Below are positions 14,537 through 22,534 of a stretch of DNA of 28,552 bases, piece after piece. Made by a program: the position numbers and the translations under genes. Positions within the stretch are counted from its first letter, which is position 1, and each line of letters opens with the position of its first letter. The stretch comes from Motiliproteus sp041586615. GTDB taxonomy: Bacteria > Pseudomonadota > Gammaproteobacteria > Pseudomonadales > Balneatricaceae. The stretch covers positions 1-28,552 of the forward strand of contig JBFGZS010000058.1 in assembly GCA_041586615.1 (NCBI GenBank), written 5' to 3'. Below the pieces are notes generated by a model. That model was not told the DNA's origin. It worked only from the letters and a program-made list of their open reading frames with translations, and made no database searches.

Positions 14537-15724
14537 ATGAAACTAGCCATCCTATCCTGCGGCCCCAACTGTTACAGCACCCGACGGCTGGTGGAAGCCG
14601 CTACATCTCGCGGCCATGAGGTTAAGGTGCTCAACACCCTAAAGTTTGCCATCGACCTCGAGCGCGGCTCTCCCGACCTGTACTATCGACAGAAACAACT
14701 GGACGATTATGACGCGGTGCTGCCGCGTATCGGTGCCTCCATCACCTATTACGGCACCGCCGTGGTTCGGCAGTTCCAAGAAATGGATATCTACTGCGCG
14801 AACACGGCCCACGGTATTCTTAACTCCCGCGACAAGCTCAGGAGCCTGCAGATTCTCAGCCGCCATCATGTCGGTATCCCCCAGACCAATTTCGTGCGGG
14901 ATAAAAAAGATGTATTGCCGGCCATCCAGCGAGTCGGTGGCGCACCGGTCGTGATCAAGCTGATCGAGGGTACCCAAGGAATCGGCGTGTTGCTGGCCGA
15001 ATCCACCAAGGCCGCCGAGGGGATTATCGAGCTGCTACAGAGTCAGAAGCAGAACGTGCTGGTGCAGAAGTTTGTCGCCGAGAGTAAGGGCAAGGATATC
15101 CGTGCGCTGGTGGTCGGCGACCGGGTGGTGGCGGCCATGCGCCGGGTGGCCCAGGGGCAGGAGTTCCGCAGCAACGTCCACCGCGGCGGCATCGCCGAAC
15201 CGGTCGAACTGAGTGAGCAGTACCGTGAAACCGCCGTTCGCGCCGCGCAGATACTGGGTCTGCAGGTCGCCGGTGTTGATATGCTCGAAGGCACGGACGG
15301 CCCGCAGATCATGGAGGTCAACTCCTCGCCAGGACTCGAGGGGATCGAGACCTGCACTCAGCTCGATATTGCCGGTGCCATCATCGACTATATCGCCGCC
15401 CAGGTGGACTTCCCCGAGATCGATATCCGCCAGCGACTGACCGTCAGCAAAGGCTACGGCGTCAGCGAAATCAATATCCCGGCCGAGTCCCAATTTGTCG
15501 GCAAGACCATCACCGAATCGAGCCTGCCCGATCAGGATATCAACGTACTGACGCTCTACCGCGGCGCCAAGGTGATCCCCAACCCGAAGCTGTCCCGGGT
15601 GCTGGAACCCGGCGACAAGTTGCTCTGCTTCGGCAAGCTGGATTCCATGCGCACGCTGGTGCCCCTCAGCACCCGGCGCAAACGCAAACCGAAAGTGCAA
15701 CACCTCGAAGATAACGCAGGATAA
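14537..15724 (+). CDS. rimK: RimK-type ATP-grasp ligase fused to a TrkA-C (RCK-C) domain
   Basis: Residues 1-295 are a full RimK: the N-terminal domain (MKLAILSCGPNCYSTRRL), central ATP-grasp (KLIEGTQGIGV, 141-151), QKFVAESKGKDIRALVVG (substrate/ATP loop), FRSNVHRGG, and the Mg-binding EVNSSPGLEGIE (260-271). RimK adds glutamates to the C-terminus of ribosomal protein S6. Residues about 300-378 form an added TrkA-C-like domain (GYGVSEINIP, then FVGKTITE and LEPGDKLLCFG), a ligand-binding module usually found in K+ channels and transporters. A basic RRKRKPK tail ends it. E. coli RimK, about 300 residues, lacks this part. The start has AAGG 8 nt upstream. The target could be S6 or something else; the fusion suggests a small-molecule switch. 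Confidence 0.9.
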   Translation: MKLAILSCGPNCYSTRRLVEAATSRGHEVKVLNTLKFAIDLERGSPDLYYRQKQLDDYDAVLPRIGASITYYGTAVVRQFQEMDIYCANTAHGILNSRDKLRSLQILSRHHVGIPQTNFVRDKKDVLPAIQRVGGAPVVIKLIEGTQGIGVLLAESTKAAEGIIELLQSQKQNVLVQKFVAESKGKDIRALVVGDRVVAAMRRVAQGQEFRSNVHRGGIAEPVELSEQYRETAVRAAQILGLQVAGVDMLEGTDGPQIMEVNSSPGLEGIETCTQLDIAGAIIDYIAAQVDFPEIDIRQRLTVSKGYGVSEINIPAESQFVGKTITESSLPDQDINVLTLYRGAKVIPNPKLSRVLEPGDKLLCFGKLDSMRTLVPLSTRRKRKPKVQHLEDNAG

Positions 15725-15741
15725 GCTCGTCACCGTACAAC

Positions 15742-15767
15742 CATCAGGGAGCCCGGGTTCCCTGATG
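15742..15767 (+). terminator. Strong hairpin after the rimK-like gene
   Basis: CATCAGGGA/TCCCTGATG is a perfect 9-bp stem (15742-15750/15759-15767) with an 8-nt GC-rich loop, 17 nt after the stop. No T-tract follows, because the 15-bp tandem repeats begin immediately. Confidence 0.5.
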
Positions 15768-15840
15768 CTCTCGTGCTAGATGCTCTCGTGCTAGATGCTC
15801 TCGTGCTAGATGCTCTTGTGCTGGATTAGCCTGTACTAAA
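15766..15840. repeat. 15-bp tandem repeat, four copies plus a decayed fifth
   Basis: TGCTCTCGTGCTAGA occurs at 15766, 15781 and 15796, with variant TGCTCTTGTGCTGGA at 15811 and a decayed TTAGCCTGTACTAAA at 15826. CAGCCTCGTGCGATG at 15841 may be a sixth remnant. Confidence 0.9.
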
Positions 15841-15893
15841 CAGCCTCGTGCGATGCCCCCGCGCATTCTGGTCATTACCCAAGCACTGCGCGA

Positions 15894-16661
15894 TCAAGCC
15901 GTCCTCTGTGCCCGGTTCCAGGCCACACAGGCCTCCAGGGTTACCCCACGGCCGCCGAAGATATCCAGCGCACTGCCGATCGTCAGGTCCACCTTACCCG
16001 CGGAAAGTGCCTTGACCTGCTGCAGATCGTCCAGGGCACGCGCGCCACCGGCGTAGGTGACCGGAATGCTGCAGTGCTGACCCAACAAGGCAACCAGCGC
16101 CTCATCGATGCCGCCCTGCAGTCCTTCGACGTCGGCCGCGTGGATCAAGAATTCGGCGCAATGTTTTTCCAGCTCGCCCAAGACCTGCGGGGTGATCGCC
16201 AACTCGGTCACCGTCTGCCACCGGTCGGTGGCAATGTGCCAACCGTCGTCGGTTTTACGGCAGCTCAAATCCAGGACCAGCCGATCGGTACCGGTAACGG
16301 CCTTGATCCGCGCCAGCCGCTCCCAGGAGAACTGCCCGCCTTCAAACAGGTACGAGGTGACGATGACCTGCGATGCCCCGGCGTCAAGATACGTCGCCGC
16401 ATTCTCGCAGTTGACGCCACCACCAAACTGCAACCCGCCAGGCCAGGCTTTCAGTGCCGCCAACGCCTGTTCCTGGTTTCCCGGCCCCAGCGCGATCACA
16501 TGCCCGCCGGTCAACCCGTGCTGGCGGTAGAGCTTGGCGTAATAAGGTGCATCGTAAGGACTGACATAATTCGTGGCGGCGCCATCATCGTTCAAGCTCC
16601 CCCCCACGATCTGTTTCACCTTACCCTGATGTAAGTCGATACACGGACGAAACTGAGTCAA
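15894..16661 (-). CDS. hisA: HisA-type isomerase of the eukaryotic (HIS6-like) subfamily
   Basis: The 255-aa TIM barrel would carry out the fourth step of histidine synthesis, ProFAR to PRFAR. FRPCIDLHQGKVKQIVGG at the start and LVLDLSCRKTDDGW in the middle match the fungal/plant HIS6 style instead of the usual bacterial 'IPAIDL..G..VRL..GD'. Asp9 and the Asp in LDLSCRK fit the two catalytic aspartates. The start is taken as TTG at 16661 (GGAG 8 nt upstream), which places FRPCIDL at residue 4. A frame reaching 16760 adds an unconvincing N-terminus. It stands alone, without other his genes. Only a complete genome would show whether a normal hisA also exists. Confidence 0.85.
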   Translation of the reverse strand: MTQFRPCIDLHQGKVKQIVGGSLNDDGAATNYVSPYDAPYYAKLYRQHGLTGGHVIALGPGNQEQALAALKAWPGGLQFGGGVNCENAATYLDAGASQVIVTSYLFEGGQFSWERLARIKAVTGTDRLVLDLSCRKTDDGWHIATDRWQTVTELAITPQVLGELEKHCAEFLIHAADVEGLQGGIDEALVALLGQHCSIPVTYAGGARALDDLQQVKALSAGKVDLTIGSALDIFGGRGVTLEACVAWNRAQRTA

Positions 16662-16784
16662 AAGTGGTTCTCCAACGGTAAGCAAGGGAGCGCTATTATA
16701 ACCAGCGCCTGCCGGGATGTCGTACTGCTGACGCGCAGAAAACGCACGGATAGGCGCCACATAAGACGCGCGATACCGGTTCCG

Positions 16785-16800
16785 CTCCCGCTAGCGGGAG
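16785..16800 (-). terminator. 16-bp perfect palindrome after the SpoIIAA-like gene
   Basis: CTCCCGCTAGCGGGAG lies 6 nt beyond the stop of the SpoIIAA-like gene. It forms a GC-rich hairpin without a T-tract; a role in ending transcription is likely but not certain. Confidence 0.45.
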
Positions 16801-16806
16801 GCAGGC

Positions 16807-17175
16807 TCACTGATCACACAGCCACTCTTTCGCCGTATCAAAATCCGTATGTACGGTAAGATCCATAGCGTAATAAGAAGACGCCCTTTTATAGTGTTGC
16901 AGTAGATTTTCGGGGGCTGAGCGGCATACCAGCGCAACCCGCTTACACTGGGGAAAATCATCTTTAAAATCTTTTAGCTGCACATAGACATCGACGGCTC
17001 GGATAGAATCAAACGTGACATCGATACAGTCATAAAGAAGCCGTTCTATCTTAAACCCCTCAAACAACGGAACGATTTTGCGCCTCGACGTTTTGATCTC
17101 TTCCAGATTAATGTGACTGGATCGCGTAATCTGGAGGTATTTTTTGTTCTTATAGCTGGAGGTTAGGGCCTTCAT
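16807..17175 (-). CDS. SpoIIAA/STAS-like small protein (second copy in window)
   Basis: The 122-aa soluble protein shows alternating strands and helices, the core strand CKRVALVC and the C-terminal helix HTDFDTAKEWLCDQ. The general pattern resembles the protein at 679-1044 and SpoIIAA-like families, but sequence identity between the two is low. The ATG at 17175 is chosen. A GTG at 17202 is too close to the predicted transcription start (about 17209), and AGGTG lies upstream of the ATG. It is transcribed alone from a palindrome-covered promoter and ends at a GC-rich hairpin. The function is not known. Confidence 0.6.
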   Translation of the reverse strand: MKALTSSYKNKKYLQITRSSHINLEEIKTSRRKIVPLFEGFKIERLLYDCIDVTFDSIRAVDVYVQLKDFKDDFPQCKRVALVCRSAPENLLQHYKRASSYYAMDLTVHTDFDTAKEWLCDQ

Positions 17176-17215
17176 GTCACACACCTGACATCGTCGATAC
17201 ACTCAGAGTGTTTCA

Positions 17216-17245
17216 AGCATAGTGCGTTATTGTGCATCGCACAAT
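17216..17245 (-). promoter_or_regulatory. Promoter with overlapping operator for the SpoIIAA-like gene
   Basis: On the minus strand TTGTGC (17244-17239) and TATGCT (17221-17216) are 17 bp apart. The -35 lies inside a perfect palindrome ATTGTGC-ATC-GCACAAT (17229-17245), a layout typical of repression. A similar 15-mer occurs in the phasin leader. Confidence 0.6.
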
Positions 17246-17337
17246 GAAAACCCTGTCCACACCGGCGCTAAACCGCTACGGCACAGCATTCATAACGGCA
17301 AGGACCGTGGCAGCGGGCCTCGGCGCATCCCTCGACA

Positions 17338-18963
17338 CTACGCCTGCTCGAGCTCCGCCCGGTTAATCACCGACTCCACCAGCGCTGCGGCGGTCTGTTC
17401 AAGATTGTCCACCGGGTTGGCGACGCCGTATAACAACAACTCGTCTTTCAATCGATCATTGGCCGCACAGACCAAAATCGGCACATCGGGCGCCGCTTGG
17501 CGAATGGACTGGACCACCAGCAGAATGCGTTGTTCATTGCTCATGGCGATAATAACGGCGCTGGCCTGATCGATCTTCATCCCTTCCAGAAACTGCCGGC
17601 GCCCCGCATTACCAAACACGACCGGCATGCCCTGCTGCTTCATGGCGGCGAACGCACTGCTTTCTAGCTCGATACCGACATAGTCAATACCGGCATTCTC
17701 CAGATGCAGACCGACCTGCTGCCCCAATCGCCCGAAACCACAGATGACAACCTGCTGATCGCCGATCGAATCCGTGACCTCATCCTCCTGGTCCGCCGAT
17801 GTCGACGTGGACCGCGACATGAAATCGGTAATGGGATCGAGAAAACGGAAAATAAACGGCGTCAGCATCATGGTAAAGACAATGGCCATCACCAATACCT
17901 GCCCCAATTCCGGGTCCATAAATAAATTGCTGGCTTGAGCGGTTTCAAAAACAACAAACGAAAACTCACCACATTGCGACAGCAGCAGTGCCGTCTTAAG
18001 CGAGGCCCGATGATGGCTAAAGACACGCATCGTCACAAACAGAACGGCTATTTTTACCACCAGCAGGCCGGCCATAACCAGGGCAATAGCCACAATATTA
18101 TCCAAGACAAACAACGGATTGACCTGCATACCCACGGTAATAAAGAAAACCCCTAGCAACAGGTCACGGAACGGGATTAAATCGGCTTCGACCTGATGTT
18201 TATAATGGGTTTCTGCGATCACCATTCCCGCAAGAAAGGCGCCGAGCGAGTAAGAAAAGCCCAGTGAATGCGCCAGCTGCGCCGCGCTAACCACAAACAA
18301 CAGAATGGCGCCGACAAACAACTCATTCGAACGCGCTGCGATCACCTGTTCCATTAAATAGGGCGTAACAAAGCGTCCACCAGCAAACAGCAGCACAAAT
18401 ACAATGGAGCCATCGATTAACACATCCAGTAACAGCCCCGAAACACTTTCATGGGTACTGGAAAAGATCGAGACCATCAGCAGAAGCGGTATTACCGCGA
18501 TATCCTGAAATAACAGTATGCCGACCGAATTACGCCCATAACCACTGCTGACTTTACGGTTTTTGGTCAGCAAGTTCAGGACGATGGCCGTCGAGGAGAG
18601 GGCCAATGCGATACTGACAATCAGGTTAACGGTGGGGGGCAGGCCCAGTGCCCAGTGTCCAACCACAAAAAATGCGGCACTGGTCAGCGTCATCTGCAGC
18701 GCGCCAAACAGGAAGACTTCTTTCTTCATCGACCGTAATTTTTGCGGTGAAAATTCCAGGCCGATGGTAAACATGAGAAACACAATACCCAGCTCGGCGA
18801 CCATGCCAAGCGTGGGGTTGTGCTCCAGATCAAATCCAAAACCCACGGCCATGCCGGTGAGGATATAGCCGATCACCGATTCCACCTGAAGTTTTTTGAG
18901 CACCACATTCACAATCAGGGAGACGGCAGCGCAAATAAGAACGATAACGAGGACATCTTCCAT
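17338..18963 (-). CDS. CPA2-family (Kef-type) cation:proton antiporter with RCK-N domain
   Basis: The 541-aa protein has about 12-13 membrane helices, with CPA2 marks ESVIGYILTGMAVG, LGIVFLMFTIGLEFSPQKL, SSTAIVLNLLT, LLFQDIAVIPLL and LGAFLAGMVIAE. A cytoplasmic RCK-N/TrkA-N Rossmann domain follows from about 405 (VICGFGRLGQQVG, intact G-x-G-x-x-G) to the end. There is no RCK-C, and the protein is shorter than E. coli KefB/KefC (about 600). It probably moves K+ (or Na+) out in exchange for H+; ion choice and glutathione gating cannot be read from sequence. No clear ribosome site precedes the ATG. It is transcribed alone, downstream of the phasin. Confidence 0.92.
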   Translation of the reverse strand: MEDVLVIVLICAAVSLIVNVVLKKLQVESVIGYILTGMAVGFGFDLEHNPTLGMVAELGIVFLMFTIGLEFSPQKLRSMKKEVFLFGALQMTLTSAAFFVVGHWALGLPPTVNLIVSIALALSSTAIVLNLLTKNRKVSSGYGRNSVGILLFQDIAVIPLLLMVSIFSSTHESVSGLLLDVLIDGSIVFVLLFAGGRFVTPYLMEQVIAARSNELFVGAILLFVVSAAQLAHSLGFSYSLGAFLAGMVIAETHYKHQVEADLIPFRDLLLGVFFITVGMQVNPLFVLDNIVAIALVMAGLLVVKIAVLFVTMRVFSHHRASLKTALLLSQCGEFSFVVFETAQASNLFMDPELGQVLVMAIVFTMMLTPFIFRFLDPITDFMSRSTSTSADQEDEVTDSIGDQQVVICGFGRLGQQVGLHLENAGIDYVGIELESSAFAAMKQQGMPVVFGNAGRRQFLEGMKIDQASAVIIAMSNEQRILLVVQSIRQAAPDVPILVCAANDRLKDELLLYGVANPVDNLEQTAAALVESVINRAELEQA

Positions 18964-19176
18964 ACGTTATAGATACCAATTTATGAATGAGTGGCGGGGT
19001 CAAGAAAGACAAACATCTTAGCGAAAGGTGCTTTCAAAAAGAATCGTTCGCGCACAGGATCAGCGTTTAATCACGCACATTAGCCGCGGCGGCGGACGAT
19101 AGCGAGCATCATCGCCGAGAGCCCTTATGCTATCAGAGCGTTAAATAGAGGGCGGGGGGGCGCGTGCGGGGAAAAT

Positions 19177-19213
19177 AAAAAAACCTCCCGCCGATGTGAT
19201 CGACGAGAGGTTT
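19177..19213 (-). terminator. Rho-independent terminator of the phasin gene
   Basis: A 14-bp stem with two mismatches (19181-19194 with 19200-19213) and a 5-nt loop is followed on the minus strand by a run of T (TTTTTTTATTTT, 19187-19171 region). The mirror T-tract on the other side means it could work in both directions. Confidence 0.85.
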
Positions 19214-19231
19214 TTCGAAGCGGGACAGGAA

Positions 19232-19591
19232 TTACTTGCCAGTCGCTTTCTTAACAGCCGTCTCAACGTCGGCAACAGTCTTCTTCGCCGCGTCTTCTAG
19301 AGCAGCAGAGAACACGTCTTTCGCAGAGGTCATCGCAGCGATGCCTTGCTCAGCTGAGTTCGTCATCTTGGCTTCCAGGGCCTTGTAGAAGTTAACCTGC
19401 AGCTCCATAGCCGCCTTAGGATCTTTGCACTGAGCCAGAGACTTAACTTGCTCCATGCTGGCGTTCAGCACGTCGGTCATGGTTTCTTTCTGCAGGTTGG
19501 CCAGCTTCTCGATGGTTGCCTTGTTCGTTTCTGCCAGATCCATAACAGGTTTCATCTGGGCTTTCATATCTTCCAAAAATTTCTCGTACAT
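19232..19591 (-). CDS. Phasin family protein
   Basis: The 119-aa helical, amphipathic protein begins MYEKFLEDMKAQMKPVMDLA, has NLQKETMTDVLNASMEQVKSL, and ends in an Ala/Lys-rich AVKKATGK tail typical of phasins that coat polyhydroxyalkanoate granules. The start has AAGGAG 6 nt upstream; a frame reaching 19684 runs through the promoter and is rejected. A consensus promoter and a strong terminator flank it, so it is a single-gene transcript likely expressed at high level. No pha synthesis genes lie in the window, so PHA storage is inferred from this gene alone. Confidence 0.88.
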   Translation of the reverse strand: MYEKFLEDMKAQMKPVMDLAETNKATIEKLANLQKETMTDVLNASMEQVKSLAQCKDPKAAMELQVNFYKALEAKMTNSAEQGIAAMTSAKDVFSAALEDAAKKTVADVETAVKKATGK

Positions 19592-19607
19592 GGTGTGCTC
19601 CTTGGGT

Positions 19608-19684
19608 TTGTGCAACGCAACATTTATGTACCGATAGTAGTGCTGTAAATAACGTCTGTCAACACCTTTGTTGCAGCGCAGCAA
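19608..19684. promoter_or_regulatory. Two TTG.GC...GCAA-type motifs flanking the phasin promoter
   Basis: TTGTGC-AAC-GCAACA (19608-19622) lies in the leader, and the near-palindrome TTGCAGCGCAGCAA (19671-19684) lies 9 bp upstream of the -35. Both resemble inverted GC-core operators. PHA regulators of the PhaR type bind TGC/GCA-rich inverted motifs at phasin promoters in other bacteria, so PhaR control is an inference. Confidence 0.45.
19634..19662 (-). promoter_or_regulatory. Consensus sigma-70 promoter of the phasin gene
   Basis: On the minus strand TTGACA (19662-19657) and TACTAT (19639-19634) are separated by exactly 17 bp. Transcription would start near 19627, giving a leader of about 36 nt. 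Confidence 0.85.
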
Positions 19685-19942
19685 ATATGTTTTTAAGTTT
19701 TAAGTTTAAGCATCAACCGGGTTTCACGGGGAAGCCGTTGCGATCGTGTTCGGTTTTTTCGATTGAGCGCCTTTATGAATGAAGGTTTCAAGCGGTGCCT
19801 GATGTATGCAGCCTATCCTTAGCCATTACCGGCAATGATGATCGGCCGTTACCGCGTTTTATCGACCGTCCCGCACACGGGCGTTCTTGTCTAAACTATT
19901 AGATCAAACGTCAGAACCCTCTGCGTTATAGAGGACATCCCC
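19685..19942. other. Intergenic region before the GGDEF-EAL gene
   Basis: The divergent upstream region of the phasin and GGDEF-EAL genes. It has an AAGTTTTAAGTTTAAG direct repeat (around 19697). No open frame or clear promoter for the plus-strand gene was recognised. Confidence 0.4.
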
Positions 19943-22534
19943 GTGAGCAGACCGGTGGCGAAGTACGCGCTATCAATCCTGTACCTGCTTTGCTTGTTAC
20001 TACAAAGCTCCTATACGATTGCCACGCCAGACACACAATCATCTGCTCTGATTATCTTTGGCAATAACAATCTGCCGCCTTACGAATTTTTAGAGAACGG
20101 CGCGCCGGTCGGAGCCAATGTCGAGTTATGGCAACGCATTGGCGAACAGCTGGGGCGGGCCGTAGACGTGCGATTGATCAGCTGGCCCGACGCCCAACAG
20201 AAGCTTCTGGCTGGACAAGGCGATGCCTTGACACTCATGTCCGCCACGCCGCAACGCTCGCTACGCTTCGATTTTACCGAACCAACCTTCTCCGTCGCCT
20301 TCCGTTTTTTTGTCAACACCGCGCAGTTAGCCGTCTTCAATGAACACAATTTATCCGGACAACGTATTGGGGTAACCGCAGGCGGTTACCCCCGTTTATG
20401 GCTCAACGACACGCACCCGTCGGCCCAGCTGATCACAGTCGATAATCACCTGGAAGGATTCCGTGCATTACTCCGGGGTGAGATCGACGCGGTCGCACTG
20501 CTCGAATGGAGCGGTTATTACACCCTGCACAAACATGGCATAACCAGTATCAGCGCCAAACCCAGCCCCTTTGTGCGCCAACAGGTCGGCATTGCCGTGC
20601 CGAAAGGCCGTCCTGAGTTCGTCCGGCAATTGAATCAGGCGATTCGCCAGTTAAAGCACAATGGTCAATTCGATAAGATTATCGATCGCTGGGCGGCTAA
20701 AAAAGTCCTTCTGTTATCGCAGCGCCAGGTTCAGCTGCTGTATGGGCTGGTCAGTGCGTTCACACTGGTGCTTATTCTGCTCTTCGCCTTGCTCTTGATT
20801 GCTCGCTCCCGCGGCCGGCGACTGGAAAAGGAGATCTGCTTTCGCCGCAAGGCGCGAGCCCAGCAACAGCTGGCAGACTTGGTTTATCAACATCTCAGTG
20901 AAGCCATCATGGTGACGGACGCCGACAACCGCATTATCAATATCAACCCGGCATTTAGCGAGATCACCGGCTATACCCGCGCCGAAGTGATCGGCCAGAA
21001 TCCGCGCCTTCTCAGTTCGGGTCAGCACGACGAGGCGTTTTTTCAAGCGATGTGGCACGACCTGAATAACGCGCAAACCTGGAAAGGTGAAATATGGAAC
21101 CGGCGTAAAAATGGCGACCTGTTTGCCGAACAGCTGACGATTAATACTATCTGTGACGCGACGGGCAAGATACACCGCTGGGTCGCCCTGTTCTCCGATA
21201 TTACCGACAAAAAAGCCTCCGAAAAACAGATCTGGCATCACGCCAATTTTGACTCATTGACCGGGTTGCCAAATCGTCGCATGTTCCTTCACCGCTTGGA
21301 TCAGGAGATCAAAAAAGCCAAACGTTCGGGGCTGCATATGGCGCTGCTGTTTCTGGACCTGGATCATTTCAAAGAGGTCAATGACACCCTCGGTCATGCC
21401 CAGGGAGATGCCTTGCTACAAGAAGCCGCCAAGCGGCTTCTGAGCGGCGTGCGTGAGACCGATATCGTATCCCGTCCCGGCGGCGATGAATTTACTATTA
21501 TTCTCAGCGAAATAAGTGACCTGAACCGTATCGAGCAGATCGCCGGCCTACTCCTGAAGGCCATAACCGAACCTTTTGAGCTCGATCAGGAGACGGTCTA
21601 CTTATCCACAAGCATCGGTATCACGCTCTATCCGCAGGATGGAGTCAACATCGATAACCTACTGAAGCAAGCCGACCAGGCCATGTACGCCGCGAAAGAA
21701 CAGGGGAGGAATAGCTTCTATTATTTTACCCCGCAGATGCAGCAGGTCACGGACAGCCGCAAGCGGTTAATATCGGAGCTACGCGACGCCCTACACCACA
21801 ACGAACTGCTGATGCACTATCAGCCGATCGTCCGCCTGGACAGCGGTAAGATGCTCAAAGCCGAAGCCTTACTGCGTTGGCAGCACCCGACACGCGGGCT
21901 GCTGGACGCCAACCATTTTATCAACACCGCCGAGGAGACCGGCTTAATTAACGAGCTCGGGGCCTGGGCTTTTCGAGACGTGATTCGCACCAAACGCGCC
22001 TGGCAGAAGGCCGGTCACCGCACGGTCCCCATCCACATCAACGTCTCCCCTTTGCAGCTCAGGAAACAGGATGAGGTGAATAAATGGTTTGAGTTACTGG
22101 CCGCACAAACGTTTCCCGACCAAAGCATCACGATCGAAATTACCGAAGCGGTACTGCAACACCCTGATACCACACAAATCGAGCTCTTACCTGCCTTTCA
22201 AGACCACGGTATCCAGGTTGCTCTCGATCATTTCGGCACCGGTTATTCGTGCCTAACCTGTTTGAATAGCTTCAATATCGACTACCTGAAAATTGCCCCG
22301 AGTTTCGTGCAGCAGGTTAAAGCGGATTCAAGCGAGTTTATCCTGTGCGAGGCGATCATCGTTATGGCGCATAAACTCGGCATAGAAGTTATTGCCGAAG
22401 GGGTCGAAACCCCCTTACAGCGGGACTTACTCGCGTCAATCGGCTGCGACTATGGCCAGGGGTTCCTGTTTTCCCCTGCTCTGAGCCCTAGTGAGTTTGA
22501 GAACCGCTTACGTCTGACGCCCGCGCAGCTCTAA
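19943..22534 (+). CDS. Periplasmic-sensor PAS-GGDEF-EAL protein
   Basis: The 863-aa inner-membrane c-di-GMP protein has a signal helix (about 8-27), an SBP_bac_3 (amino-acid-binding-type) periplasmic sensor (about 35-252), a TM helix (268-288), PAS (about 312-425), GGDEF (about 430-595) and EAL (about 605-855). GGDEF is intact (513-517) with an I-site RETD (504-507), so diguanylate cyclase activity is plausible. In EAL the motif EALLRW (641-646) is intact, but DDFG is D-H-F-G (762-765) and the later KID is KIA (783-785). Both positions carry acidic residues in active phosphodiesterases, so hydrolysis is probably weak or lost. The start is GTG at 19943 with GAGGA 7 nt upstream. Its last 27 bp overlap the end of the converging gene. 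Confidence 0.92.
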   Translation: MSRPVAKYALSILYLLCLLLQSSYTIATPDTQSSALIIFGNNNLPPYEFLENGAPVGANVELWQRIGEQLGRAVDVRLISWPDAQQKLLAGQGDALTLMSATPQRSLRFDFTEPTFSVAFRFFVNTAQLAVFNEHNLSGQRIGVTAGGYPRLWLNDTHPSAQLITVDNHLEGFRALLRGEIDAVALLEWSGYYTLHKHGITSISAKPSPFVRQQVGIAVPKGRPEFVRQLNQAIRQLKHNGQFDKIIDRWAAKKVLLLSQRQVQLLYGLVSAFTLVLILLFALLLIARSRGRRLEKEICFRRKARAQQQLADLVYQHLSEAIMVTDADNRIININPAFSEITGYTRAEVIGQNPRLLSSGQHDEAFFQAMWHDLNNAQTWKGEIWNRRKNGDLFAEQLTINTICDATGKIHRWVALFSDITDKKASEKQIWHHANFDSLTGLPNRRMFLHRLDQEIKKAKRSGLHMALLFLDLDHFKEVNDTLGHAQGDALLQEAAKRLLSGVRETDIVSRPGGDEFTIILSEISDLNRIEQIAGLLLKAITEPFELDQETVYLSTSIGITLYPQDGVNIDNLLKQADQAMYAAKEQGRNSFYYFTPQMQQVTDSRKRLISELRDALHHNELLMHYQPIVRLDSGKMLKAEALLRWQHPTRGLLDANHFINTAEETGLINELGAWAFRDVIRTKRAWQKAGHRTVPIHINVSPLQLRKQDEVNKWFELLAAQTFPDQSITIEITEAVLQHPDTTQIELLPAFQDHGIQVALDHFGTGYSCLTCLNSFNIDYLKIAPSFVQQVKADSSEFILCEAIIVMAHKLGIEVIAEGVETPLQRDLLASIGCDYGQGFLFSPALSPSEFENRLRLTPAQL

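Noticed and set aside
15035..15733. 232-codon minus-strand frame opposite the rimK-like gene
   Set aside because: Long only because of codon bias of the real plus-strand gene; no domain signature.
15766..15855. CRISPR-like array
   Set aside because: The 15-bp units are contiguous without spacers, and no cas genes are present.
19592..19684. Longer N-terminus for the phasin
   Set aside because: It would translate through the consensus promoter; the ATG at 19591 has a strong ribosome site.
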